From positions 1-64,000 of the forward strand of contig QANU01010301.1 in assembly GCA_003254905.1 (NCBI GenBank): a stretch of 64,000 nt of DNA. Direction: 5' to 3'. This document shows positions 40,384-49,747 of the stretch, piece after piece (the stretch's first letter is position 1; each line of letters opens with the position of its first letter). The DNA is from Nissolia schottii. Taxonomy: Eukaryota > Streptophyta > Magnoliopsida > Fabales > Fabaceae. Under the pieces are notes generated by a model. That model was not told the DNA's origin. It ran no database searches and saw nothing but the letters and a program-made list of their open reading frames with translations. The position numbers were made by a program, and so were the translations under genes.

Positions 40384-40426
<43 letters not shown>
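40320..40426. other. N gap followed by an (AT)n microsatellite
   Basis: 64 N at 40320-40383, then an uninterrupted run of AT repeats to about 40426. The gap probably reflects failure to read through a longer AT tract. Confidence 0.95.
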
Positions 40427-40428
<2 letters not shown>

Positions 40429-41220
40429 CAATGACTCGGCCTTTAGATAAAAATCACGATTTATAGTTATTATCAATGAGGTCTATGTCATCATTTGACA
40501 CCTAGTTCAATGTGGAGTACATTTTTCAGATGGATGAAGTCCTACATGATTTGATTTGTAATTTTTGTTTAAGGTAATTTTGTTATCCTTTTATTCTTTT
40601 TAGAATTCTAATTAGTAAACTTCTTTTTTAAGCTTAGGTTATTGACAGTTGGGAGTAGTAATTAATTCTCTCGCATTATAAATTTTTTGAATGAGCTTTA
40701 ATGATGGTCACAAAATCTTTTCCATATATATTGTTAAAGATTAACCCCTAATTAGATGTTTAGGGAAATTAGGTAAGTTTCAATTGTATTAGACATCATG
40801 GTTATAATTAGTATTGCCTTTGTTCTTGAATAATCGTCCATCCCTCCACTATGGTATTTTCATAAATAATTGTTCACTTTCTAAATCTAAACAATATTAA
40901 TTACTTCTTTTCCTACCAAAATTCAATAAGAGAATGCTAAATGAGAGAGAAGATAAAAATGAAAATATTAATAAGATAACTTTGTATTGTGTACAATTAT
41001 TTGATAATGGAGTATTAATAAAGTTCTTGTAATTTGGTAAATGAGTTTACTCCATTTTTTTTTACCCGTCCATCTTTTTATTTTGGTATTTTTACAAATA
41101 TGTGTTCTCTTTATAAATTTATACAACATTCACTATTTTTTTTAGTATACGCCTATTAAATAAGCAATCTCTCATATTTATACACTACTAATTACTCCAA
41201 CTACCTTCATTATCTTTATA

Positions 41221-41500
41221 CTCCCCTTGTCCATTTTTTATTGTCATTTTTTATACAAACACAATGTTTAAGAAATTATTTAATTGACACTAAGATAGAA
41301 AAAATATAGAGTGCATAGACAAAATTAACTTTTAACAATAAATGTTATATTTATTAAGTGTCATGAGAAGTATAAGAGATAACAAAGATATAAGCGTAAA
41401 AAAATGTATTTAATACTTTTTTAATCTAATCAAATAACAATTAATATTAAACAAATTTTTATTTAAAAAATGACAACAAAAAATGAACGAACAAAATATT
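41221..41500. mobile_element. MITE with degenerate TIRs
   Basis: Left end TACTCCCCTTGTCCATTTTT with TATTGTCATTTTTT, and right end AAAAAATGACAACAAAAAAT then GAACGAACAAAATATTA, are inverted relatives. It resembles the Stowaway-like 'tactccctccgtcc' class. The right tip is eroded, so its end is approximate. Confidence 0.5.
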
Positions 41501-42415
41501 AAATAAGGAAAATGACGTAGAGTACTATTAATTTTTTTTTACTTTCATATTTTTCAATATCTGCTTGCAACACCAAGTGAGCATCTAAAAATAGCAGGGA
41601 GTAATTTTTTCATAAACCTGAAACAAAGTAACCCCAATGAATACCCCTAATAAAAACGTGAGCATTGAAATAGATAGGTTGAAAATGATGCCATCTAGTT
41701 TAGGCAGCCAGTTGGCTCTTACGTCAATATCAGCATTGATAAGTTTCCTTTCAAAATTAAAGCCTCAAAGCTTAAATCAGCATTCTTCCAAGTTTGATGT
41801 TTGAAGAATTTGAACACCCCTTTCTTTTGGTATTAAGTGCTTCTCTGTTATTCTCCCTCGTCAGCTCCTCCTTTTTTCCAATTCCTAATTCTACCATTGA
41901 ATGCGGTCATTTATATAGGAGAGTTTATGATGCAGAATTCGGAGTACTTTTTCCACAATTTAAAAGACAATTGAAACTCTGCTTTTCTAAATTAGAGAAA
42001 AGAAAAACAGAGAAAAACCACTATTTACTTGTACTAGCACAACTCTTTCCTTGGATATGGAAATCAATTATGTGATTCTCTCATTCTAGATAATCTTCGC
42101 ACAATAGATATGTCGGATTGTTTCACGCGTCAATCTGGAGGAAAATCAGAGATTGATGTCACATTATTCAATCTGTTATGATATATCATTGTCCCTTACT
42201 AGGGTCAAAAGTTGAACACAATCAATTGATGAAGCTTATCTTGCTTGCCGTATTGAAACGGAGCCCCTTGTATTCATGATATTGATATCATCCTTCTTTT
42301 TACGTTCCCTTATAATAATACAAAATATGTATTTGTCATAAACTATTTAATGATCATTAGAGTAGTTTTTGGTAATGGATCATTAGAAAAGTTTAATTAG
42401 TAATAACATTAAAAT
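41501..42415. other. Intergenic DNA
   Basis: The open frame at 41794-42075 (93 codons) has a hydrophobic start but no recognisable family; I do not call it a gene. Confidence 0.45.
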
Positions 42416-42440
42416 TATATATATATATATATATATATAA
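42416..42440. repeat. (AT)n microsatellite
   Basis: About 12 AT units. Confidence 0.9.
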
Positions 42441-42589
42441 TATTTTAAAGACAATTTATCAATTTACTTACTTTTATGAATTACATTTGACATTTTTATA
42501 TTTTCTTTTTTAACTAAAAATGTCAAATATCATTTATAAATGAAGTTAAGTTGATGAGTTAAGTCTATAAATATTTCTTTAAAATTATA

Positions 42590-42875
42590 CTCCTTCCATT
42601 TCTAAATGTAAATCATTTAAAGTTTTGGCACCAGAATTAAGAAAATAATTAAAGGATGTTTTTATTTTTTTTTAAGTTTAAATTATTAAACTATTCTTTA
42701 CATATTCATCTCTTTCTTTTCAGGAAGTTGATTTCTCTCCACTAAATTTCTCTTCACTAACAGTTAGGGGTAAATTTGATACAAGATAATTACTTCTATA
42801 TTAAAATTTCAAAACGACTATCAATATAGAATAAACTAATTTTTCTAAAATACCCACATTAAGAAACAAATGGAG
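42590..42875. mobile_element. Stowaway-like MITE
   Basis: A 286-bp element with tips CTCCTTCCATTTCTAAATGT and, inverted, CTCCATTTGTTTCTTAATGT, flanked by TA on both sides (42588-42589 and 42876-42877). TA duplication plus CTCC tips are Tc1/mariner-type Stowaway features. It encodes nothing. Confidence 0.75.
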
Positions 42876-42877
42876 TA

Positions 42878-45800
42878 AATCATGTTAAGAGACATTGAAA
42901 CAACAATAATGTAAATGCGGGGCGGCACACCCAGTTGGCCTTCGGCATTGCTATGATGGTTTTGATTTCTAAGTTTTTCATATAAGTAGTGGATTTGTAA
43001 GCATTTAACGAAGGAGGCTAAAAAATTTTGGTGTGTTAAAAATATTTAGAAAGCATAAAAATGTGGTAACTTTTTATAATTTTTTAAAATGTGATAAAGT
43101 ATAGGAAATCGTTAAAAGATTAATATTAAAAAAAATTAGTAAGTAAATCGCTCAAAGAAGTGGTAATTTACAAGAAAAATAATAAAAAATGGCAGCAAGA
43201 CCTCCTGTTTTCGGTACACATGCATGCTGCGTCATTTTTTTTCTTCTGTTAATGGCGATTTGTGAGGTTTTTTTTTTTTTAAAAAAAAAGGCAACAGGTA
43301 AATCACCTAATTTTGCAACGATTTATGGGCATATTTTTTTTTTTTTTTACTTTTCCATAAATTGCCTATCTCTTTATCACTTTATCAAAATTTATCACAT
43401 TTCAATCACATTTGCACAATCCCCACATTTTCATATTAAATATTATTTTCTCCCTATTCAAGTGAAATATCCACTGAAGGAACCACATGTCCTGAATTTA
43501 AATTAGTGGAAATTCCATAACAGCCAAATAACGAATGTCCAAGAAAATACACTTTATCCATAATTTTTTTTCAGAAAAAAAAAATTCTAAAATCAGGATC
43601 CTGGGATAGAGACATTGGATTGAGGGTTACTCTTGCAGTAAACAGCCCAAAAAAAAAACTAAATTCACCGGATCGAAATCGACCTAAATAAATAAAGATG
43701 AAGGTTGAAATAATAATTGGTTTAATTAATGGTGTTTAACTTTAGTATAAATAGAGATAAAATGAATTAAGTGAGGTATGAAAATTTAAAAAAAATTAAA
43801 GTGAATATTTTATTTTAAATGATAAAATGAGTGTTTTCACTATCAAATTATTTAAATAAAAATGAGTTTCACTACTTACTTGATTGATTATAATGCCAAG
43901 TCCACTTATCTCTTTTAGATTCTCTCAAGTGTCTTTTATTTCTTTCTATCTTTCTATTTTTCTATTTGTAAATTCTATACTAAAATACATAAAAAATATA
44001 TATATAATAAAAAAACGATTCTACTACATATTTCATATTACAATTTATATCTCCATTTTTATGATCACTACACGGATCCTCCTAGATTAGATTAACTTCG
44101 AAACAGGAGTGTATCTGTATTTGGATGGAATGTGTCAGGTTAGTGATTATAATGTTGATTTTGACCATTGATCAATGCATGGACTTTGGTCGGGTTGCCT
44201 GTTTTGGGTTATAAGAGCATTGAGCTGAAAATTTCGTGTTCTTTGTGCTAGGTGACAATTATCACACATTCCATCACCTAAATGTTCATTTTCCAATTTG
44301 CAAATAATTTAAACCACGCGAGAAGTAACTCAAAAGTCTCAAACGTATTTTCAAATAAAAATGAAGAATTCACCGCGGCAAAAAGAGTGCTACTAGTACA
44401 TACATCTCGAAACTTTCCACTCTATGAATCTGTGTATTGAAATGAATAAAACACAATATCAAAATAAAATAGACAATTACTGTCTCTCAATCAGCCGTAG
44501 TTTCAAGCTTTGGGGGTGCATCAATTTCAGAGACAACATATAAATTAAGAAGCCTTCGAAGTATAATTTTTTTATTTTAAGCACATAAATTAATTTATAT
44601 AAAATTATGTTAATAAACATAAGAATAATGTTGTTTGTAAATTATTTTTCAACTTTAAATACAACACATTTGTCACACAAATATGGAGTAAAACATTTTT
44701 TCATCTCGATTTACTCGTGTATACTTTGATACTCATCCACACTTATATTCATACCTAGTATATGTTTGTATTATATTCATATATTAGTGATTCAAATAAT
44801 ATTTTCCTAAAAAAGTAAATATAAGTTTAACATGACATACATAACTTAATAAAAAGACAGTTTATAGATCTAAATAAAAAAATTTCCACTTACAAGTTTC
44901 TTGTAAACCATGTCCGATACTAGGTGGACTGATATCTATATTTATGCTCATGTACTTTCTACTTGCCACCATGGAGTTTAATAGTACAAGCTAGGTCAAG
45001 CAAGACAACAATATTCTCACAACATTAGGTTCTCTTTTATAGAAAGATGTTGTTTGAACATATGAAATTGTTCTAGCCCAATCTTATACATGAGATTCGT
45101 GTATACATAAGTGAGCTGAGATACTTGCAAACTCATCTCTACTAGCAGATCTCAGATCTACGTATTGGGTTTAAGGTCTTTGCCAGGCATATTAGTTAGG
45201 AGTCAATTTTGTAACCGACAAGTTGTTAAGAAAAAAGTAATTGAACTCGCCTTCATGAAACATCATGAACACATTATCTTGTCCAAAAATCAAGTAAGAA
45301 CTTAATAATGTCATGATGATTTCGATCATGGTTACGAAAATATTCTAATAGTCAGAATAAGAATCACTCACACAAAGTATATAAACATGAATCATAATCA
45401 TGTTTTGATACGTTTTAACTCTACACCACTTCATATGACTCATACACTAGCTTAAGTGTTGGAGTGGTTTTAATTTGCAAGTACCACCTTTGCCAGATCA
45501 AGATCTCATCACAACAATGTTCGTCCACCAAGATAGCTCTCAAACTTGTCATGAGATAAGAGTTACGAGCTACATCTCAATGTATCAAATTGCTTGTATG
45601 TATGTTTGTTATCCTTTTCACAATACATTATGAAATTCGCTTCTCATAAAACAAACATTATGATGTGTTATGAAAATAGTGACTAGATATAAACATCTTT
45701 TTATATGTCTAAATAACAAAATTGTTTCTATCACAAGTAAATTCATAATTAAGTATACATGCTCTCCCTCTCACAATAAATCTCATAACAAATGAGAGGG

Positions 45801-46979
45801 AGAAAACTAATACTTGGAAGGAGAAAAAAAAAGGCCTATAGTAGTCATTGAAGATGACTTTAATTATTAAAGTCATTTTTTTTTTCATATAGCAGCTAAT
45901 TAGCCGTCTTGTACTTTTCAATTAAGCACATAAAGAACAATAATGTGGGCAAATTCAACTTCAAAGTCAATGAAGCTACCCAAAGGTAGCATGGCATCCA
46001 TAGCACCTCCCCCATCTGCTTCTAGAACAATAAATGGAGTCTTAGGTATAACACCAACTTATCGTACCCCTAAACCTTCTTAGGCACATTCATAATATGA
46101 AGCCCTACAACTACAACCCAATAAATACAAAGCGGCTCCATTAATTGTTCAGTACACCTATTACCCTATATTGCCCTTAAAGATCATTGAACAAAAGTCA
46201 AATTTAATTTTAGAATTAATAATAAATTAACTTCTTACATTTTGAAGCTCGAGCTAGCTACAACAGGAATCGTTTTCCAACTTTGCGTTGCAAGAGAAGC
46301 TAGAGTCAGGGTAATTAGTGCTAATCAACATCAAATTTACCATGTTTGGATTTTTAATTAAATTTAGAGTTTTTTTAACAAGTCCCTAATATTAAATGTT
46401 CAATGCATTTAAATTTATTTTAATCTTTTCATTTTAAATCTCTTGAAAAGTATCTTTAACATATTTATTAGCTAAATTTTTAAAACTATTATAATTTTAG
46501 GCAAAAAGTTATGAGTGAGGTTTTGTCAAAAATTTAAAAAAAAATAGATTTATTTAAGTATTAACTCATATATTATTTATTATTAAATAAAATATGATGT
46601 ATTATTAAAATTTTATTTAACAATAAATAAAATTACGAGTCAACCGACGTTAAAAAAATACAAATAACAGAAAAAAAAATACATTTCAAACTTCTAATGC
46701 ATTATAACAGTCATAAAATTAAAAAGTTCTAGATTTTCCGTGCTATCTTACCAATGTTACCATGCAACTCTATTTTTACATCTCTTTCCATATGAGATTC
46801 AAAAGTGAAGAGAGAGAGAGAGAGAGACAAAAGTAGAAACAAAAAAGATAACTTTTTTCGTGAACAGGATTTTGAGTTAATCAGATCCTGAACCAAACTG
46901 CACCTGCATGTGAGTGGAAAACAAAAAACAAAAAACAAAAAGAAAACCATTTTTTTTTTAGTTTAGATTAATCAAGACA
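42878..46979. other. Gene-poor AT-rich stretch
   Basis: No gene, RNA gene or structured repeat recognised on either strand. It contains homopolymer runs and a short (GA)n at about 46808-46828. The end nearest 46979 is presumably 3' UTR of the BKI1-like gene. Open frames at 43189-43506 and 43884-44090 are AT-driven chance frames. Confidence 0.5.
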
Positions 46980-48005
46980 TTAGATTTCGCCACTGACCAC
47001 AGTTTTGTCCTGAACCAACGAGTTCTTGCAATGAGCAATCGCTCCTTGTATTGCGCTCTGCAACTCCTCCATTGTCGAGGCGTCGGAGTAACAAGCCCCT
47101 CCGGCGACTCTGCCTCCGCCGGAGAGCACGCCGGAGTGTGTGGGCGACGATCTCATGGAGGAAGGGCAGCTAGAAACGTAGGTGCTCCTCAGCCTTGGGT
47201 ACCTCAAGTTTCCGGAGAATGAATGAGAAGAAGAAGTAACCACCGGACTTATCTCCTCCGTTATTTCTTCTTTCTTCTTCGCCATCAAAGAAGAAGGAAC
47301 CTCTGTTTCTGCGGTGGATCTCTCTGTTCTTGTGGAGAACAGAGACGACGCCGTTTTGTGCTCTCTCTGTTTGTGTGAGAATTTCTCGTAGAGTGGCTTC
47401 TTCACCTTCTTGAGGCATTTTCTGATGACTTCCTTGGCGGTGGTTCCCACTGATCGCTTCACCGAGATTGAGGGCTCAGAAACAGAGACAGAGAGGCTAT
47501 CTGGATTGTCGACGCGTGGTTTGCGGAAAACAGAGGAGAATCTCGAGAATCTGGAGAAGTACCTGTTGTTGTTGTTGATGGCGGTAGTAGCGGCGGCGGC
47601 GGGCTTCTTGTTGTTGCAGTGGAAGGGGTTGTTGTTGATGAAGGGGTGGGTGTCGTCGTCGGTGGCGGAGCTGGGGCGGGAGGAATCGCAGTCGTTGGTG
47701 AAGGCGGAGGAGGAGGAGGAGGAGGTGGTGCTGGCGGTGGAGTCGCGCGGGGGAACGGGGGAGGAGAGGAGGAGGGTGCGGACCATGGAGATGCGAGGGG
47801 AGAGGTGGAGAGGGAGGAGCTGACCCTTGTAGAATAGCTCGTCTGCGGGGCAGAGGAGTGTGGAGGATTTGCGGGGTGAGATTGAGATGCTGAACTCGAA
47901 GTCCGAAGACGAAGAAGAAGAGAAGGAGTGGGATGGGGATGGTGGAAGCGTGTAGGACTCTGCTGCCTCTGCCCCTCTCTGTTTCTCTCTTCCTCTTCTT
48001 CCCAT
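46980..48005 (-). CDS. BKI1-like membrane-associated kinase regulator
   Basis: An intronless 341-residue frame, the size of Arabidopsis BRI1 KINASE INHIBITOR 1 (about 337). N-terminal FEFSISISP and LCPADELFYKGQLLPL (about residues 37-67) are BKI1/MAKR family blocks. A basic membrane-targeting patch, KCLKKVKKPLYEKFSHKQ (about 194-212), holds the tyrosine at the position whose phosphorylation releases BKI1 from the plasma membrane. Serine-rich 14-3-3-type sites (RLRSTYVSSCPSSMRSS) follow. The C-terminal MEELQSAIQGAIAHCKNS (about 313-330) matches the BRI1-interacting motif. By family knowledge it would hold BRI1-type receptor kinases inactive until brassinosteroid is perceived. All key motifs are intact. 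It could instead be a MAKR paralogue, but the BRI1-binding peptide favours BKI1. Confidence 0.9.
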   Translation of the reverse strand: MGRRGREKQRGAEAAESYTLPPSPSHSFSSSSSSDFEFSISISPRKSSTLLCPADELFYKGQLLPLHLSPRISMVRTLLLSSPVPPRDSTASTTSSSSSSAFTNDCDSSRPSSATDDDTHPFINNNPFHCNNKKPAAAATTAINNNNRYFSRFSRFSSVFRKPRVDNPDSLSVSVSEPSISVKRSVGTTAKEVIRKCLKKVKKPLYEKFSHKQREHKTASSLFSTRTERSTAETEVPSSLMAKKKEEITEEISPVVTSSSHSFSGNLRYPRLRSTYVSSCPSSMRSSPTHSGVLSGGGRVAGGACYSDASTMEELQSAIQGAIAHCKNSLVQDKTVVSGEI

Positions 48006-48056
48006 CTTTGTCTGTGTGTTGCTCTGTTTTTTCTATCTAGTGCATGGTAGGCATGG

Positions 48057-48115
48057 GGGAGAGAGAGAGAGAGGCAAAGTCCGGTGAAATTGACTGAGAT
48101 GCCCCACATTTATAG
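48057..48115 (-). promoter_or_regulatory. TATA box and CT-rich leader of the BKI1-like gene
   Basis: The minus strand reads CTATAAAT (plus-strand 48108-48115), about 105 bp upstream of the start codon, followed by a (CT)n stretch (48057-48073 on the plus strand as GAGAGA). The spacing suits a short 5' UTR. Confidence 0.6.
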
Positions 48116-48343
48116 AGGGTTGAATCTTTGGTCAATGTTACTGTGTCAACAGAAGAAAAGAGATTTGCTGATATGTGCATATCCATTGTCACAGTGGCAC
48201 GTGACTATCACGTGCTTCCACCACCACCTCAAAATCCTCCCCAAGTGTTGTGAAACTTTAGGAGTTAAAAAAAAAAGAAAAACAATAAGAATTGTTAGTC
48301 CTTTAATTTGATAATCATTAGATTTACTTGTCTTTTTTATCTT

Positions 48344-48600
48344 GGCTTAATTAAGTTTTTAGCTTCTGGTTTTAGTCCCTCAGTTAAATTTTTAGTCCTT
48401 GTAAAATTTAGAAGTTTGGTTTTGATCTCTGTAAATGGTTTTGGTTGACGGTGATGACGTAGCAGTTAATGTCACTGACGTGGCGTGCCACGCGACATAA
48501 CCCAGATTTAAAATTTTTAACCCATTAACCCGACCCAAAGATGGATCCGACCCGGTTTGATTATAAAAATAAAAATAAAAACCATTTACCCACCCAAAAC
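48344..48600. repeat. Left TIR of Pack-MULE 2
   Basis: Pairs with 49482-49738. Confidence 0.9.
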
Positions 48601-48636
48601 CTAAATCTACCCCCATTTACCCTCTTCTCCCCTCAG

Positions 48637-49420
48637 AACTTTCGCACATGGATCCTCTACACCATCCTCTTCATCTAGATCCTCCTCCTCTGCAACCTCC
48701 ATAGCTTCCCTGCCTCAATTTCCCACTACGTCCAAAACGTCTTCATCGAAGAATCCACACTTTCCCCAAACGGCACCGTCGAGGAATCATCCTCTCCTTC
48801 TATTAGACATGATTCCGGCGGCGGCGGCGAGGATGATCATTTGAATCTCATCGATCTCATAAGTATCATACCAAATCCCATCAATCGAATTGATTTTTTG
48901 AGAAATACGAGACATCTAAGTCATACAAGTAAAGTGATCTATTCCTTCATAAGAAAAAGAAAAAACGTGAATGGTGATTAGATTGATGATAAAATAGAAT
49001 CTTGGGTCTCGAACAATGATTCGATTGATGATAAAGAAAGAGAATTCTTGTTTGCGGCTCTGGCAAGGTATTCGTCTACGACCTCCCCAAAGCCTTCAAC
49101 AGAGAAATCTTGGAGAGCTGCGACAACCTCAACCCCTGGAGCTCCCGCTGCCCTCGCCAATGACGGATTCAGCCAGAGCGCCGGTGGACTTGCCGAAGTC
49201 GTGCCGGACGGCCTCCTCCCGGAGTGGTACTGGACGGACCTGTTCGTGTCGGAGGTCATATTCCACAACAGGATGCTAAGCCACAAGTGTAGGGTCACAG
49301 AGCCACAATCCGCTGCGGCCTTCTACATCCCCTTCTACGCTGGACTCGCTGTGGGGAAGTACCTGTGGTCCAACACCTCAACAACACAGGATCGCGATCG
49401 CCACTACGACTTGATGCTGA
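48637..49420 (+). pseudogene. XLT2/MUR3-type xyloglucan galactosyltransferase fragment
   Basis: Captured exostosin-family (GT47) fragment. 48637-48837 reads as the cytosolic/transmembrane start of a type II Golgi enzyme (RTWILYTILFI, stop at 48676-48678 where a glutamine would fit, then [20 protein letters not shown]). After the plastid insert, 49053-49130 reads CGSGKVFVYDLPKAFNREIL and CDNLNPWSSRC. A one-base-type frameshift near 49155 moves to ALANDGF, VVPDGLLPEWYWTDLFVSEV, IFHNRMLSHKCRVTEP, FYIPFYAGLAVGKYLWSNTS and DRDRH, all conserved in XLT2. Homology stops there, far short of the ~500-residue enzyme and without the nucleotide-sugar-binding C-terminal half, so it cannot be active. XLT2 adds galactose to xyloglucan in the Golgi. 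Confidence 0.9.
48838..49052 (+). other. Nuclear copy of a chloroplast ycf2 fragment (NUPT)
   Basis: About 213 bp reading [37 protein letters not shown], then a stop at 48979-48981 where plastid ycf2 has Trp (TGG to TAG), then DDKIESW and DSIDDKEREF. This matches the conserved part of the plastid Ycf2 protein as I know it, with a few substitutions. It lies between the two XLT2-like segments, in frame with the upstream one but not the downstream one. Small plastid inserts of this size are typical filler at repaired double-strand breaks. Confidence 0.93.
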
Positions 49421-49481
49421 CGTGACTCAACGGTCAACCGCATTACAAAAAATCCAACGGCTGGTAAATGGCCGGGTAAAT

Positions 49482-49738
49482 GGGGTTTTTTTTATAAAAA
49501 AAATTATAATCAAACCGGGTCGGATCCATCTTCGGGTTAGGTTAATGGGTTAAAATTTTTTAACCCGGGCCACGTGGCACGCCACGTCAGCGACGTTAAC
49601 TGTCACGTCATTACCGTCAACCAAAACCATCCACAGGGACCAAAACCAAACTTCTAAATTTTACAAGGACTAAAAATTTCACTGATGGACTAAAATTAAA
49701 CTTTCAAATTTTACAGGGGTTAAAAATTTAATTAAGTC
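49482..49738. repeat. Right TIR of Pack-MULE 2
   Basis: Pairs with 48344-48600. Confidence 0.9.
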
Positions 49739-49747
49739 TTTTATCTT

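Larger units (their letters stand above)
48344..49738. mobile_element. Pack-MULE 2 carrying XLT2-like and chloroplast ycf2 fragments
   Basis: A 1395-bp element with terminal inverted repeats of about 257 bp, starting GGCTTAATTAAGTTTTT and ending (reverse complement) GACTTAATTAAATTTTT. Matching inner blocks include TTTTTAGTCCTTGTAAAATT, TGGTTTTGGTTGACGG, GTGGCGTGCCACG and CCGACCCGGTTTGATTATAA. It is flanked by a perfect 9-bp target duplication, TTTTATCTT (48335-48343 and 49739-49747), diagnostic of Mutator transposition. No transposase is present. The interior carries pieces of a xyloglucan galactosyltransferase gene interrupted by plastid DNA. It begins 339 bp upstream of the BKI1-like start codon. 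Confidence 0.95.

Noticed and set aside
41794..42075. 93-codon frame with a hydrophobic start
   Set aside because: No recognisable family, no splice or promoter context, and AT-rich surroundings; chance cannot be excluded.
47459..48109. 216-codon minus frame rich in Pro/Ser/Thr
   Set aside because: An out-of-frame shadow of the BKI1-like gene, whose own frame carries all the conserved motifs.
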